From assembly GCF_037975245.1 (NCBI RefSeq), contig NC_092568.1:23791501-23855500 (forward strand): a DNA stretch of 64,000 nucleotides, in the 5' to 3' direction. Below, in pieces: positions 1 to 10,601 of the stretch. A program made the translations under genes and the position numbers. The notes under the pieces were generated by a model. The model did not search any database, was not told where the DNA came from, and was given only the letters and a program-made list of their open reading frames with translations. The stretch is from Apostichopus japonicus (taxonomy: Eukaryota; Echinodermata; Holothuroidea; Aspidochirotida; Stichopodidae). The number at the start of each line of letters is the position of its first letter. The stretch's first letter is position 1.

Positions 1-1199
1 AAGTGTTGTGTGACCTCCTCTGACCTGTAGATGAGCGTTGTTTTGTCTGGGTCTGTAGGGTCTGCGGACCTCAGCAGGTGCAGTTGCAGAGGTCGCATGT
101 GTAGCCTGCACAGTCTCACTATATCGACGAGGCTGGCCATGAGTCCCAGGGCCCGGAGCCATGTCCCCGTTGGTGACCCCCGGTGTGCCAAGATCTGTTG
201 TGTGGTCGCCTTGACTGCCGCGACTCTTTCTTCTGAGGGTCGGGCTACCCCGGTGGTGAAGTCCAGTATGGCCCCGAGGAACTGGATCGTCTGGGAGGGT
301 GATAGCCGTGATTTCTTCTGGTTCACGATCCAGCCCAGTTCTTGAAGGGTCTGGAGCGTTTTGTGGACGTTGTTGGTTGCTTCCGATAGACTGTTCCCTA
401 CTACCAACCAGTCGTCTAGATATACGTAGAGGGTGACCCCTCTTTTTCTGAGGTAGGCGACTACTGCTCCCGCGACTCTCGTGAAGGTTCTGGGAGCCGT
501 GGCTAGGCCGAATGGGAGCGCCCGGAACTGGTAGTCTTGTTCTGCGTACCGGAACGCTAGGAATCGTCGGTGTTCTTTGTGTATCAAGATGTGCAGGTAG
601 GCGTCCCGTAAGTCTACGGTCGCCGCCCACATGCCCTTTCTGAGTAGGGGTAATATTAAGTTTAAGGTCTCCATACGGAAGTGTTTTGGTCTGATGTGTT
701 TTGTGTTCAGGGGTTTTAGGTTTAGAATGGGACGCCAGGTGCCGTCCCGTTTTTTGGTCAGAAAAAAGGAGGACCGGAAGAGTGGTCCCGTCTCTTCCGG
801 AACTCTTGTAATTGCCTGCTTGGCCAGCAGGGCCAGAATTTCCCCTTCTAGGGCTAAGCGTTTGACGGGGTCCGTGGGTGTGAGTGTCTGCCTTCCTCCG
901 CCCCCGAAAGGTGGGCTGGAGGAGAATTCTATTTTGTACCCGTGTTTGACTGTGTCCAACACCCACTTGTCCCCGCCAATAAATTCCCATTGCTGGGAGA
1001 AGTTTGTTAGTCTCCCCCCCACCGGCGGAATGGCCGCGGTGAGGTGGGCACCCCTAGGGCTGGGCGGCGAACGCTGGTCGATTGGAGGAGCGGTCACTGT
1101 CCCGTCTGGTCGACGTGGAGCCTCTGCCTCCTCTGGGGGCCCAGGGGCGGGTTGGACGGAAGGCTGCCCCCCGGCTTCGGCCTCTGAGAGCTCCTCTGC
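1..1199 (-). CDS. DIRS reverse transcriptase ORF (partial, open at left edge)
   Basis: This frame is open from just after a TGA at 1202-1200 down to base 1, about 399 codons, and has no stop in the window. The RT signatures in order are an LRDAYLHI block with the first catalytic aspartate, RALPFGLATAPRTF, the YLDD box at 422-411 followed by WLV, and FLGAILDF downstream. YLDDWLV is typical of the DIRS clade rather than of Gypsy or Copia elements. The frame overlaps the end of gag by about 146 bases in the +1 frame, and I see no ATG before the conserved RT blocks. Translation by frameshift, or from a spliced message, is therefore inferred. The RNase H and later domains are off-window. Confidence 0.9.
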
Positions 1200-3174
1200 T
1201 CATAGATTTGGCGGGTGCTGCTCTCGTTCCCCTAGGTGCTCTGCTCTCCCTCGGGCGGAAGGGTCTGGTTCTCTGGGTAGGTGGGGGTCGGAATTCTGAT
1301 TTGGCCAGAGTCTCCCTTCGGGCTACCTCTTCCTGGAGTTTCTTTTGGAAGCAGCCCGCAAAAAGGTCTTCCCCGAGGATTGGTAGTTCCAGCATTCTGT
1401 CCTTCGCCTCCGTCGAAGGCCAGTGGATGGCGGAGACGATGTTTTGTCTACGGGCCTTAACGGACCTGGTAGCGACCCTTGCAAATTGATCGTACGCGAG
1501 TCTGACGAGGGGGCCCAGCAGCAGGAGGAGCTGGCCCGCTTCGTCCCTGGATACTTGGCTGCTGTCCTCAGGGAGCTGTTGGTGGTGTCGCATAAGGACT
1601 TCGGCTGATAGCATTAGTACCGATGCGAAGTTCATGCCCGAACGGGCTGCCATGTCCACCTCTACCAGAAGCTCTTCTAGCTTCCTCTGGTCCGGGGTCT
1701 TGAACACGTGTGTGGATGAGGCCCCTTGTTCGGCTTTTAATCTCTCCTTGGCCTCCTGGGGAATGGTTGGGCATCTGAATAGATCCTTCCATGCCTCGTC
1801 AGGTACCCTGACCGCTCTATCTGCCCTGGCCGGGAAGGCCGTCCACTTGGTCTTGTTGGCAATGGCCTCGAATCTGTCATAACAGGTTGCGTCTACTGGT
1901 ATGGTAGTTTTGGGCTTATATGACGCTTCGCCGGTCGCCGTCAATTTTGATACCCGGCCCGCCTTCTGCGGTTGCGTCTCGGGTTCCTCGAACCCCAGGT
2001 GTCGTCTGAATATGTCTGCCGCCCGTGTTATTAGCTCCTGTGGGAGGGCTCCTCCTGTCACGGGTGCTTCCTCCGGTTCGTAATTGTGACCAAAGCTGTC
2101 CTCCATAGGATCGTAGTCGAGAGGATCTGGATCTATGGGCTCCCCTTCGTCCTCCAAGCCGGAAAGATTCACCGACGCTCTGCAATCCAGAGCGTCCGGG
2201 TCCGGGGCCGGTTGCGGGGCCATGGTCGATACGGGGCTGGTAGGGCCCGGTGCCACGTCGGCTACCGTGGACGTCCTTTGCTCCAGCAGGGGCCGTAGCA
2301 GGCCGGTGAGTTTGGAAAGCCAAGCTGGTTCCTCTTCCTGACGCCGTCTCGGGGACCGGCGCCTCCTCTTGGATCTTCTGTATCCATCGTCGGAAGAGTC
2401 CGAGGACTCGTCGGAGATTGGAGAGTATCTCTTCCTCTCTCTACGTCTTGGGGATCTTGTATGCGACCCCGATCTCTCCCTTCTGGGTCGGCGGGAGGAC
2501 TCTCTCTCCCTACTTTCTCGGGCCGGGATCTCCGTCGGAACCCGCCTCTCCGGCTCCCTGTCCGGCTCCCTGGAACGGGACCGGCTCCGTCTCCGCGTCC
2601 CCTCGGTTGCTCTCTCTTTAGGACCCGAGCCTCCCACGGCCGGGGGGCCGCGCTCTGTGGGTCTGTTTAGCTGCGGCCCGGACTGAGACGGAGTCTCCAG
2701 CCCGGCCGAGCTGTGCCTCTGCTTTGGAGGTCTTTTCCTGGCAGGAGCCTTGCCTTTGCTCCTGCCCTTCCCTCTGGCCGTAACTGATCCGGACGTAGCC
2801 GGGGCCGTTAGGGGAATTCTTTCTCTTTCTCTTTCCTCTCTCTCTACCTCTTTCTCTCCTTCGGCCCTCTCCTGGCCACTCTCCTCCACCTCTCTCTCTA
2901 CTACTCCCTCCTCCTCTCTATCTCCCGTTATTCCTGGAACCTCCGGCGCCCCGATTGCGCTCGGGATCGAGTCCAGCCTTCCCTGGAGCTTGCTACGTAA
3001 GCCCTCAAGCCACAGGTCGATGTCCTGCCACTGAGCTGGTGTAAACTTAATACACACCAGGCAGGGGTCTCGTCGAGTGCAGGATCTGCATTTTGGACAA
3101 AGGTCGTGTTCGTCCCAGGCTCTGCCTGGACGAAACATAGAGCAGTTGATGCACTTCAATGGATTGCGTGACAT
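1054..3174 (-). CDS. DIRS Gag-like protein with N-terminal zinc-binding motif and RS-rich region
   Basis: Intact 706-codon ORF. The N-terminus carries a Cys-rich motif that could bind zinc: C8, C11, H23, C26, C29, C32, C38, C41. Residues of about 90-300 are low-complexity, with acidic stretches and long Arg-Ser, Arg-Glu and Arg-Pro runs like the RS domains of splicing factors. Residues of about 380-640 form a predicted helical capsid-like region that includes ELPILGEDLFAG, a motif typical of DIRS Gag. The last 70 residues are Arg/Gly-rich, as expected for an RNA-binding tail. By family, Gag packages element RNA. The ATG at 3174 is the first in frame and precedes the Cys motif, which supports the start. 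No frameshift or internal stop is present. Confidence 0.88.
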   Translation of the reverse strand: MSRNPLKCINCSMFRPGRAWDEHDLCPKCRSCTRRDPCLVCIKFTPAQWQDIDLWLEGLRSKLQGRLDSIPSAIGAPEVPGITGDREEEGVVEREVEESGQERAEGEKEVEREERERERIPLTAPATSGSVTARGKGRSKGKAPARKRPPKQRHSSAGLETPSQSGPQLNRPTERGPPAVGGSGPKERATEGTRRRSRSRSREPDREPERRVPTEIPARESRERESSRRPRRERSGSHTRSPRRRERKRYSPISDESSDSSDDGYRRSKRRRRSPRRRQEEEPAWLSKLTGLLRPLLEQRTSTVADVAPGPTSPVSTMAPQPAPDPDALDCRASVNLSGLEDEGEPIDPDPLDYDPMEDSFGHNYEPEEAPVTGGALPQELITRAADIFRRHLGFEEPETQPQKAGRVSKLTATGEASYKPKTTIPVDATCYDRFEAIANKTKWTAFPARADRAVRVPDEAWKDLFRCPTIPQEAKERLKAEQGASSTHVFKTPDQRKLEELLVEVDMAARSGMNFASVLMLSAEVLMRHHQQLPEDSSQVSRDEAGQLLLLLGPLVRLAYDQFARVATRSVKARRQNIVSAIHWPSTEAKDRMLELPILGEDLFAGCFQKKLQEEVARRETLAKSEFRPPPTQRTRPFRPRESRAPRGTRAAPAKSMSRGALRGRSRGAAFRPTRPWAPRGGRGSTSTRRDSDRSSNRPAFAAQP

Positions 3175-3907
3175 GCTGAATAACCGGATTAAGGAAGATT
3201 ACTTCTTAGTGATAAATGAACAACAATAGAAGCTTAACGTAAGAGGGGAGAACTAGGGAGGGAATTAGGCTTAGGTGGAGCGTAGCGTAACCTAGCAACG
3301 GTAAACAAGGTAACGCTACGGGGTGGCCTAACATGAAAATGCAAGCTGAAACAAAAATGAGAGAGCGAGAAATACATACGAAAAAGAGTGAATATATGTG
3401 AGCAATATGAATCCCCAAAAGGGGGACGAGAGAAACTAATTGGGGGGAAGAAAGCTAGTAAACAAGCTAAGAAAACACGAAAACAACAACACGCTATAGC
3501 GTGGGGAGGAATAGGGCGGGAACCTAGGCAGTTTCGCGGAACTGCTAACCCCGCCGCAAACCAACCCGAGGAGGAAACGCACTACGAAAACAGTCCCCAA
3601 AACCCTCCCTTTTTGATAAAAAGGATACTTATCGGTCAGGAAAGGACTGTCAAACTTCTAAAGATCCGAAGCTAAAAAACTTCCGGCGATCGTCGAAGAA
3701 AACCAAGACAATTTTCCAAGGAAACTATCCACAAGAAAAATATGCGTGTAGGCACTTGGAATGGTAGAATGAAAAAGGAGGAGGGACCGGAAGGGGGGTC
3801 CGGTCATAGAGGGCGCACAGTGTTATTTATTTACCAGGACTTTATAGGCACGGTAGAATGAGGTGCTAAGGTTGTGAGGAGACAGGTAAGCGAGGAGCGA
3901 AGTAAAT
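3175..3907 (-). repeat. DIRS leader and terminal inverted repeat
   Basis: The region upstream of gag has no credible ORF. The stretch of about 3750-3907 is the element end: the sequence at 3845-3907, ending GTAAAT, matches both ends of a separate 199-bp element at 17821-18019, once directly and once inverted. A central block including CGCACAGTGTTA (about 3811-3822) is also shared with that element in inverted order. The outer border is placed at 3907, where the similarity stops. Promoter activity is expected here by analogy with other DIRS elements, but no core promoter motif is obvious. Confidence 0.7.
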
Positions 3908-5350
3908 TGTGAATAACCACTGGAATAGGCAGGCTACTATGTCACCAGTCTTTTATTGTATGGGTAGGTGTTTCCCACCCAATGTCTGTCAGTATGAAGC
4001 TTGCACAATGTTACACCCAGGGAATAAATGGCTGAAAAAAATTCTTACTCTATTCACACAGCAACCACGTTTTACATTATAAGATAGTATCGGTACACTG
4101 CAGTTTGTATATATCTGACAAATGCATAATTACGTTTTTGGACAGGTGGACAAAAGAAACAACAATACACAATAGAAAATGCACAATACACAGGTTTGTA
4201 TATAAACTGACTTCACGGAAATAATTGAGTGTTCAAAATTTGTGTAGCAGTTTTGGATGATCTGAACTCTTTTGTCTGATATATAATGCTATGGTTCTTA
4301 TGTACAAAAGATACTATACAACTGTTGCACTTGTACAACAGTTTGCCCAAATTGCACAGCAGTTTGTGATGCAACAACAGATAAATTATTCCCTGGACTT
4401 GTATATACTACTGATGTTTTTCATTCTCTTTTCTGAGCTACACTTTTTTGATATACAGATTTCAAGTTGTACATGAATGAATATATGCATTTCACGTTCC
4501 AATGTCAAATGCCCGGACTGATAATGACCCTGTTGATATTTAGTTTAAATATTTAAGGAGACTGTTAGGCAGAATTTTAGTCTTGATATATATGTTATAT
4601 TAATAAATTCAATGGATAACCATTTATCACTTGTACCATATATACAGAGATTTACATGATATGGTCCTTTACACTACATGAATAAAACATGTATAGATCT
4701 GTAAGACTGAGGAAGTGGGTGGTGAACAGGAAGATGGTAAGAAAGAGCCCTATGCTAGAAATTAATATTATTTGCATGTTAGGTAGATGAGAACCTGATT
4801 GAATTGAGCAGACACATGCAAGAAAGGTGTTAAGTAAGTCCCATGAACCATTTAACTAGGAATGAGTACAATGATTCCTGCATCATTATGTTAAATATCA
4901 CAATTTTGAGAAATATTAAACATCATATCCAGACATTGATGACAATTTCATAATAGTTTATGGCATGGCCAATTCGATTATTATCTTAACTGTACTGCAA
5001 ACAAACATCCTTTAAAGATCATCAGTATTTGCCCCAATAATTTTTCTGTTTTCCTCAACTCCATCCCACCTCCCCTTTCCCTAGAAACAGACTGATGTGG
5101 GTACCTACAGTAGCATTTATTATCTACAAGTGATATCACTCTTGGTCAAAGCGACAAAACATGGACATTCATTCAAGAATGAGCCCCAGGGAAACCTTGC
5201 AAATCATTCGTTCTTGGAGAAAGAGAGAGGGGGGTTGAAACGAAAGTAACAACAATAAGGGGATTAGGTTACGAGGAAGTATCATTTTAGTAGCGAGCAG
5301 GAGGGGAGAGTGGGTAAGAAAAAAATATAGTAAATATTTCACTGACTTAC
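3908..5350 (-). other. Intron sequence of WDR26 right of the DIRS insertion
   Basis: AT-rich non-coding DNA between the DIRS border and WDR26 coding exon 4. I found no WDR26-like exon here, so the next exon must lie beyond the DIRS element, off the left edge. Short ORFs at 4291-4476 and 5169-5354 are low-complexity and resemble nothing known. Confidence 0.6.
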
Positions 5351-5487
5351 CCACTAAGTGTATGGACTCTCTCTGTGTTGAATTTTAAAGGAGTGAGTTC
5401 CTCCCTGAGACAGTGTAAAGCCTCCAATATTTTTTTATCCTCCACAAGTTCAAGATACTTCTGTTCTAACAGTAAAAACTTCATTTT
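5351..5487 (-). CDS. WDR26: WDR26 exon 4 (end of CTLH)
   Basis: 137-bp exon beginning [19 protein letters not shown] and ending [10 protein letters not shown]. It is nearly identical in pattern to the vertebrate [22 protein letters not shown] block. The donor is GTAAGT. The following exon should encode the segment leading into the WD40 propeller and is not in the window. Confidence 0.95.
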
Positions 5488-8400
5488 CTGTAAGAAAATC
5501 AAGAAAAGATAAGATAGACATGTTAGCAAAAATTATTACCACACTGTGCCTTCAGTTTCTACGAATTTGTATGATTCAATTATTATATAACATTATCCTG
5601 CTTTTGGAAATAAGTAAGGCTTCAAGCTTGGTTTACTATTAAAATTCAAATGCATGATGTTCTGAATTTTGATTAAAATGAAAAGATAAAATCATTTAAT
5701 TTGTCTTGGGATGGAACATCCAAATCTAACCATTATTTCATCATCTTCATCTGTAATTTGTGAATTCTTTCAATGCTCAATACCTTCACAAAAGACTTTG
5801 TTTTAAACTGTTAAAAAGAAAATGTATCCATCAATGTAACCTGAAGACACCAAGTAATATCTACTGAACAAAGGCTTATCATAAGATCTATGTTGAAGTT
5901 TATGTACTTCATGATTATTCATGAGAGTATTTCTCCCCCACAAAGAAACCTACCAGTAAACTCTGAGGACAATCCATTAAAGATTTCAGCTCTTCTAGAT
6001 CTTGTTCAGCCTGCGATGTTGGGAAAAGATAAAATGAGAGTTGTGTCAGAAACCTGCATGTAAACAAAGGCAGTCAAATCTCTCTGACTTTGAGTTGACA
6101 AGTCTATATATGTCATGCATCTATGGTGATAAATTGTCTGTGTCAAGGGGGTAGACCACTGAAAGACTGAAAATGGGAATGCATTAAACTGGTAGACTGT
6201 TAAAGAGATATATCCACTTTCTATTACAGGGGTATTTTATCAAGCAACAACAATAGGCTGTGTAGATAGGAAGGTGCCATAGTAGAGTCAAGACAGGTAA
6301 GTGAGACACGTAATAAACCTGCAGATATTATATCCTCTTATTATCTTATATGTTTTATCTGGACTGGATATATCTCTAAACATCATTGCTGTAGAGTACG
6401 GGTCTGTATAATACAACACTCTCAGAAGGAATTTAAAGGTCAACAGCACAGTATGCTAGAAATGTCAACAAATGGTCACTCATTCTCATTCCCATGTGCA
6501 CAATGTAAAAGGCAGTGACCTCTTGCCCCCACACCTGTGTTTGTGACTAAACTTGGTGTTTAAGAACCTCCTGCTTTAGTGGACCTTAAATCTGCACACC
6601 AGCCACAATGTTTGAATCCATCATAAGAAATGTCTCGGTAACAATCACTGAGATACTCAATAGTCAAATTGGACGTCATGACCTACAAAGTGAAAACTTT
6701 CAGCAGTTTAAAGCTCACAAAATTTTCGGGAAGGTGACATATATGCAAACAATTAAGCAATTCCTTCTGCTCTGCATACAGTCCAACCTGCTCAGATGCT
6801 ATGTTTGTTGGTTAACCTTATCACCAAAAAAAAAAATTTCTTCCCACATCTATTTCCACTCCACAGAAAATTTGACATTCTGGAGGGGGGGTGTTAGTAG
6901 TCCTAGGTATAACTTTCCTCGTAATGCACAGAGCTGATATTACATGTAGGCCTACTCTCATTTTGGAATAACCATTCTGCATGGCTCTCTACCTACAGCA
7001 AATAACAACAAGGCACCAACATATAACAACTTTGGGTCTTCAGTGAACTGAACTTAAAAACTAACACCCTCCACTGATAATGAAGAAATAGCAACAAAAT
7101 AAAAAGTCAGTTCTAGCGAAAAGCAAGGAGTTCATGCACAAGTAGACGACAGAATCCTCCCGAGACAATTGATTCTGACAGATACTTCATTAGGTTGTAC
7201 ACTCAACAGTGTGAAGTATCAAAATTTGATATACAGTCCATGTGGTAGAGAACATAAGGAATGATCAAAATAGAATATCTGAATATCTCCTTGTCTGAGA
7301 GGGTAACAAGAATAAAGTCTTCAACATACCGTATTCAGTATTCACTGATCTGTGAATTTACAAACATTGACATCAACGGATAAAACATGCTCAATGTACA
7401 GATTCATAAACCGTATTGACGATACTGTACATTTCGTAAGTAAGCCCCCCAAAATATTCCACGGAGGAAAACTTGACACAGCATAGATGGAACATGCCCA
7501 ACATGGAAGAGGAGAGATATTTATACTATTATAAAGCACTTTATTTGCATAATCAGTTATTCGTCGATCTGTTCATGAATGTCATGAATGCATAGAGCTC
7601 TCTTGTTTCTCCCATTTTCAGCAGGCTGACACTGGCTTTTACAGTATTAACATTTACTAGCTGATCTGTAACCATAGCAACAAATTTTACCCTGATAAAG
7701 TTACCCAGCTACCTAATGGCAAAACCTGCTCACTGTTTTACAATGAAAAGTGTTCTCATAAAGTAAACAAGATATGATTACAATCACTTCTAAGCAACTT
7801 CTAAGCCAGACAAAACAATTAGCCATTAAAAATTATTGTGTCTGTAGGTTTGACCTCTGTTGAAGCCAAATGACCTCTGACCAATTAAAACTAAGATCTT
7901 ACTCAATATTTTGATAGTTCTCCTTTTTTACCCCTCATACCCACCCCTTTCAAAGCCAAACCATGTTGTGACACTCCTCTAAAGCCACTCTAAGAAACCT
8001 GCTAACTCTATCCAAAATACTCCTTTTTCTGAAGACGTTATGAGAAAGTGGGGTGGTGACCCAAAGTGGGTTGATAGTGGTTAACTGCTAAAAACTACTT
8101 TCAGTATTCTGTAAGCTAAAGGTAGATGGAAAAAGTGGATGATTTGACTTGAGTTCATTAAAACGATGAACGAAATATCTTTCACGCCTTGTGACAAAAG
8201 CATTTGGATTATTAGGATTAAAGGACGGAGGGCAGTGAAATTGAAGAGGGGTCATTGGGGAAACAGAGTGCGAGAATGATCCCGATTGTTATATCAGCTA
8301 CATAGATCAGATCCCACATGTACAGTATATATAGGAGACAGGGAATGAAAGAAATCAAGTCAATTAACTTACCTTGTGATATTCTCCCGACATGACATGA

Positions 8401-10568
8401 GATCTGAACTTAGCAGCTGACGGATGCTCCAGACGACAGTCAGACTCAGACATCAAAACGTCAGCGGAGCGGCTGAAAAAATGGAAACAAAAAGATTAAC
8501 ATCACCGGATTGTCAAATTGCAATGTAGTCCTTCCCAGCTTCGATGTCCTTTCGCTATTAAATTTCAACCTTTCAGTTTTGCAATATCCTGTGTCCTGAT
8601 GGAAACACATTGCTGTGCCATGCATATATATGGTTTTGATAGCTCAGTCATTTAAATGTACGACGCGGAATGTAAATTCTGCTAGAATTTACTCTACAGT
8701 GTGCATCACAATGAGAGCTTGATTCCTATATACATATGGGGTTTCAGGTTAAACAGTATTCAATGGTTAGTTAAGACAATTTAGTGAATCAATTAAGTGA
8801 ATCTATGTAGTATGGCAAAATCAAACATCCTCAAACGAGTCCAAAAACATGATCTAAGCAATTTCGGTGGAGGAATGAGAAGGGAAGTCATTGCACGTCA
8901 AAGAGGTTCAAGGTTAACAGTTCACTCTAAACCCAATAAGGGCTCCTCTGGAAAGCAGTGCTTCTGCACTGAGCAGGACTACCCTCATTAAAGATGACAA
9001 TAAAAAAATTAGTAATATTTCATTCAATAATACTAGCCATTGCAACTATACAAAGCTTACACGAACCTGCAAAAAGTGTAAACCTAAAAATACCTTCACA
9101 TACAGTTCCAGTGTCTTTCACTTTCATATTAATTATACACTCTATTATTTGAACAACTAAACTGAGGAAAAGTTATCATACATAAAGTAAACAATTTTTA
9201 AATACTGATTAAAAGCAGTACAAAAATTACACAAGCAAAAATTACACAAGTTTGACAAAGACAATTAGACAATGCATGTTACAATTCTACTAGTTATATT
9301 CATTATTGATAGATAAAATAACTGCTTATATCTCTATCATTTCCTTCCTCATCCCACATACCCTCATCCCACACACCCTCATCCCACACACCCTCACCCC
9401 ACACACCCTCACCCCACACACCCTCACCCCACACACATGCACCCAACCAACCCCAATCCCTTTCTGTACCTGTTCTTGAGTATCATTCTCTCTTCTTGCC
9501 AGCCATGTTCAAACTCCCAACCTTATGAACTCTATGACACTACTCTGCTTTATTTCATAAAGTTTAAACTCATTAACACTTCACTCGCCCTCGTAGTTCA
9601 CCAGCTTCTTCTCCTACTCTCTCCTTGCACCTCCCACCCCCTCCCCCTACCGCCATTAATTTAACATCTATTTTTCAGGTTTTTTTACTCTGTTAACATT
9701 TATTAGTGTACAAGCACCCATCCAAAATATCTTCATTATTTTCCAGCATGTGTAAGCCATTTCACAATTGGCCAAAGGGCTAATTTCCTACACAAATCTC
9801 AACAAGGTTCCCTCATTTCCTTTATACAGACTAGTTACTTCAGAGTCAGGTTTCATCGTCAGTTATTACAACAGATTGTATTCATCTATGGGCAAAATTG
9901 AGCAGTGAATTATACACACACAATACAATAATATTACATTATTTCTTGGTTCATGTACTTTCCACAGACTTGACTAAATGCCACTAGCACTGAAGTAAAC
10001 TTCAACCTTTACCTACAGTATGTATATAGTATCTGTGTGTATATCTACAGTATAGAATTACCAGTACACATAAGTGGTACATAACTTAACTTGTCAACCT
10101 TACCTTGCTGACAAGTCAAATCAATTTCATATTGCACAAGCCATTTTTATTCAAACAGAATATCTTTGAGTGACTAACCCTCAGTTCAACATTGCTTTAG
10201 TGCTGCAGCCTGCAGATACAGTAAGTTATCTGCTACAATCATAGCAAAAATGAATGTAAATTGGTTAACACTGCTAACCAATAGCAGAGCTGTATCATGA
10301 CACATTTTGTATGCAGAACCATTAAAACAATATTGTCACAATTCTATGATAAATTGACTTCATAAATCACCAGTGTTATCATGCAAATGCTGCTTCCTGA
10401 AATATTGCTACATGGTAATCTGAAACCTACAATTAGCCATGCAAGTACATACAGTACAGGTCTACTGTACACGTACTGTATGAACCCACAGACATGTAGG
10501 AAATAACTCCTGTACCATATTAAGAAATCTGCCAACTTATCAGAAGAGCAATTAAAGTGTGTGTGTGT

Positions 10569-10601
<33 letters not shown>

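Larger units (their letters stand above)
1..3907 (-). mobile_element. DIRS-type retrotransposon, 5' portion, cut by the window edge
   Basis: Read on the minus strand, the element starts at about 3907, has a leader with a terminal repeat (about 3750-3907), then gag (3174-1054), then a reverse transcriptase frame that is still open at base 1. The Gag layout, the YLDDW catalytic motif of the RT and the absence of a TG...CA long terminal repeat point to the DIRS order. These elements integrate with a tyrosine recombinase and usually make no target-site duplication. RNase H, any methyltransferase and the recombinase would lie left of the window and are not seen. No stop or frameshift interrupts the visible ORFs, so the copy looks young. 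GC content is visibly higher than in the surrounding intron. It sits in a WDR26 intron in the same orientation as the gene. Confidence 0.9.

Noticed and set aside
631-1489. Long plus-strand ORFs (631-1299, 1082-1489) in the DIRS region
   Set aside because: They are antisense shadows of the GC-rich gag and RT genes, which have clear family motifs on the minus strand.
2369-3034. Ser/Leu-rich plus-strand ORFs opposite gag
   Set aside because: They mirror the Arg/Ser-rich Gag region on the other strand and have no family features.
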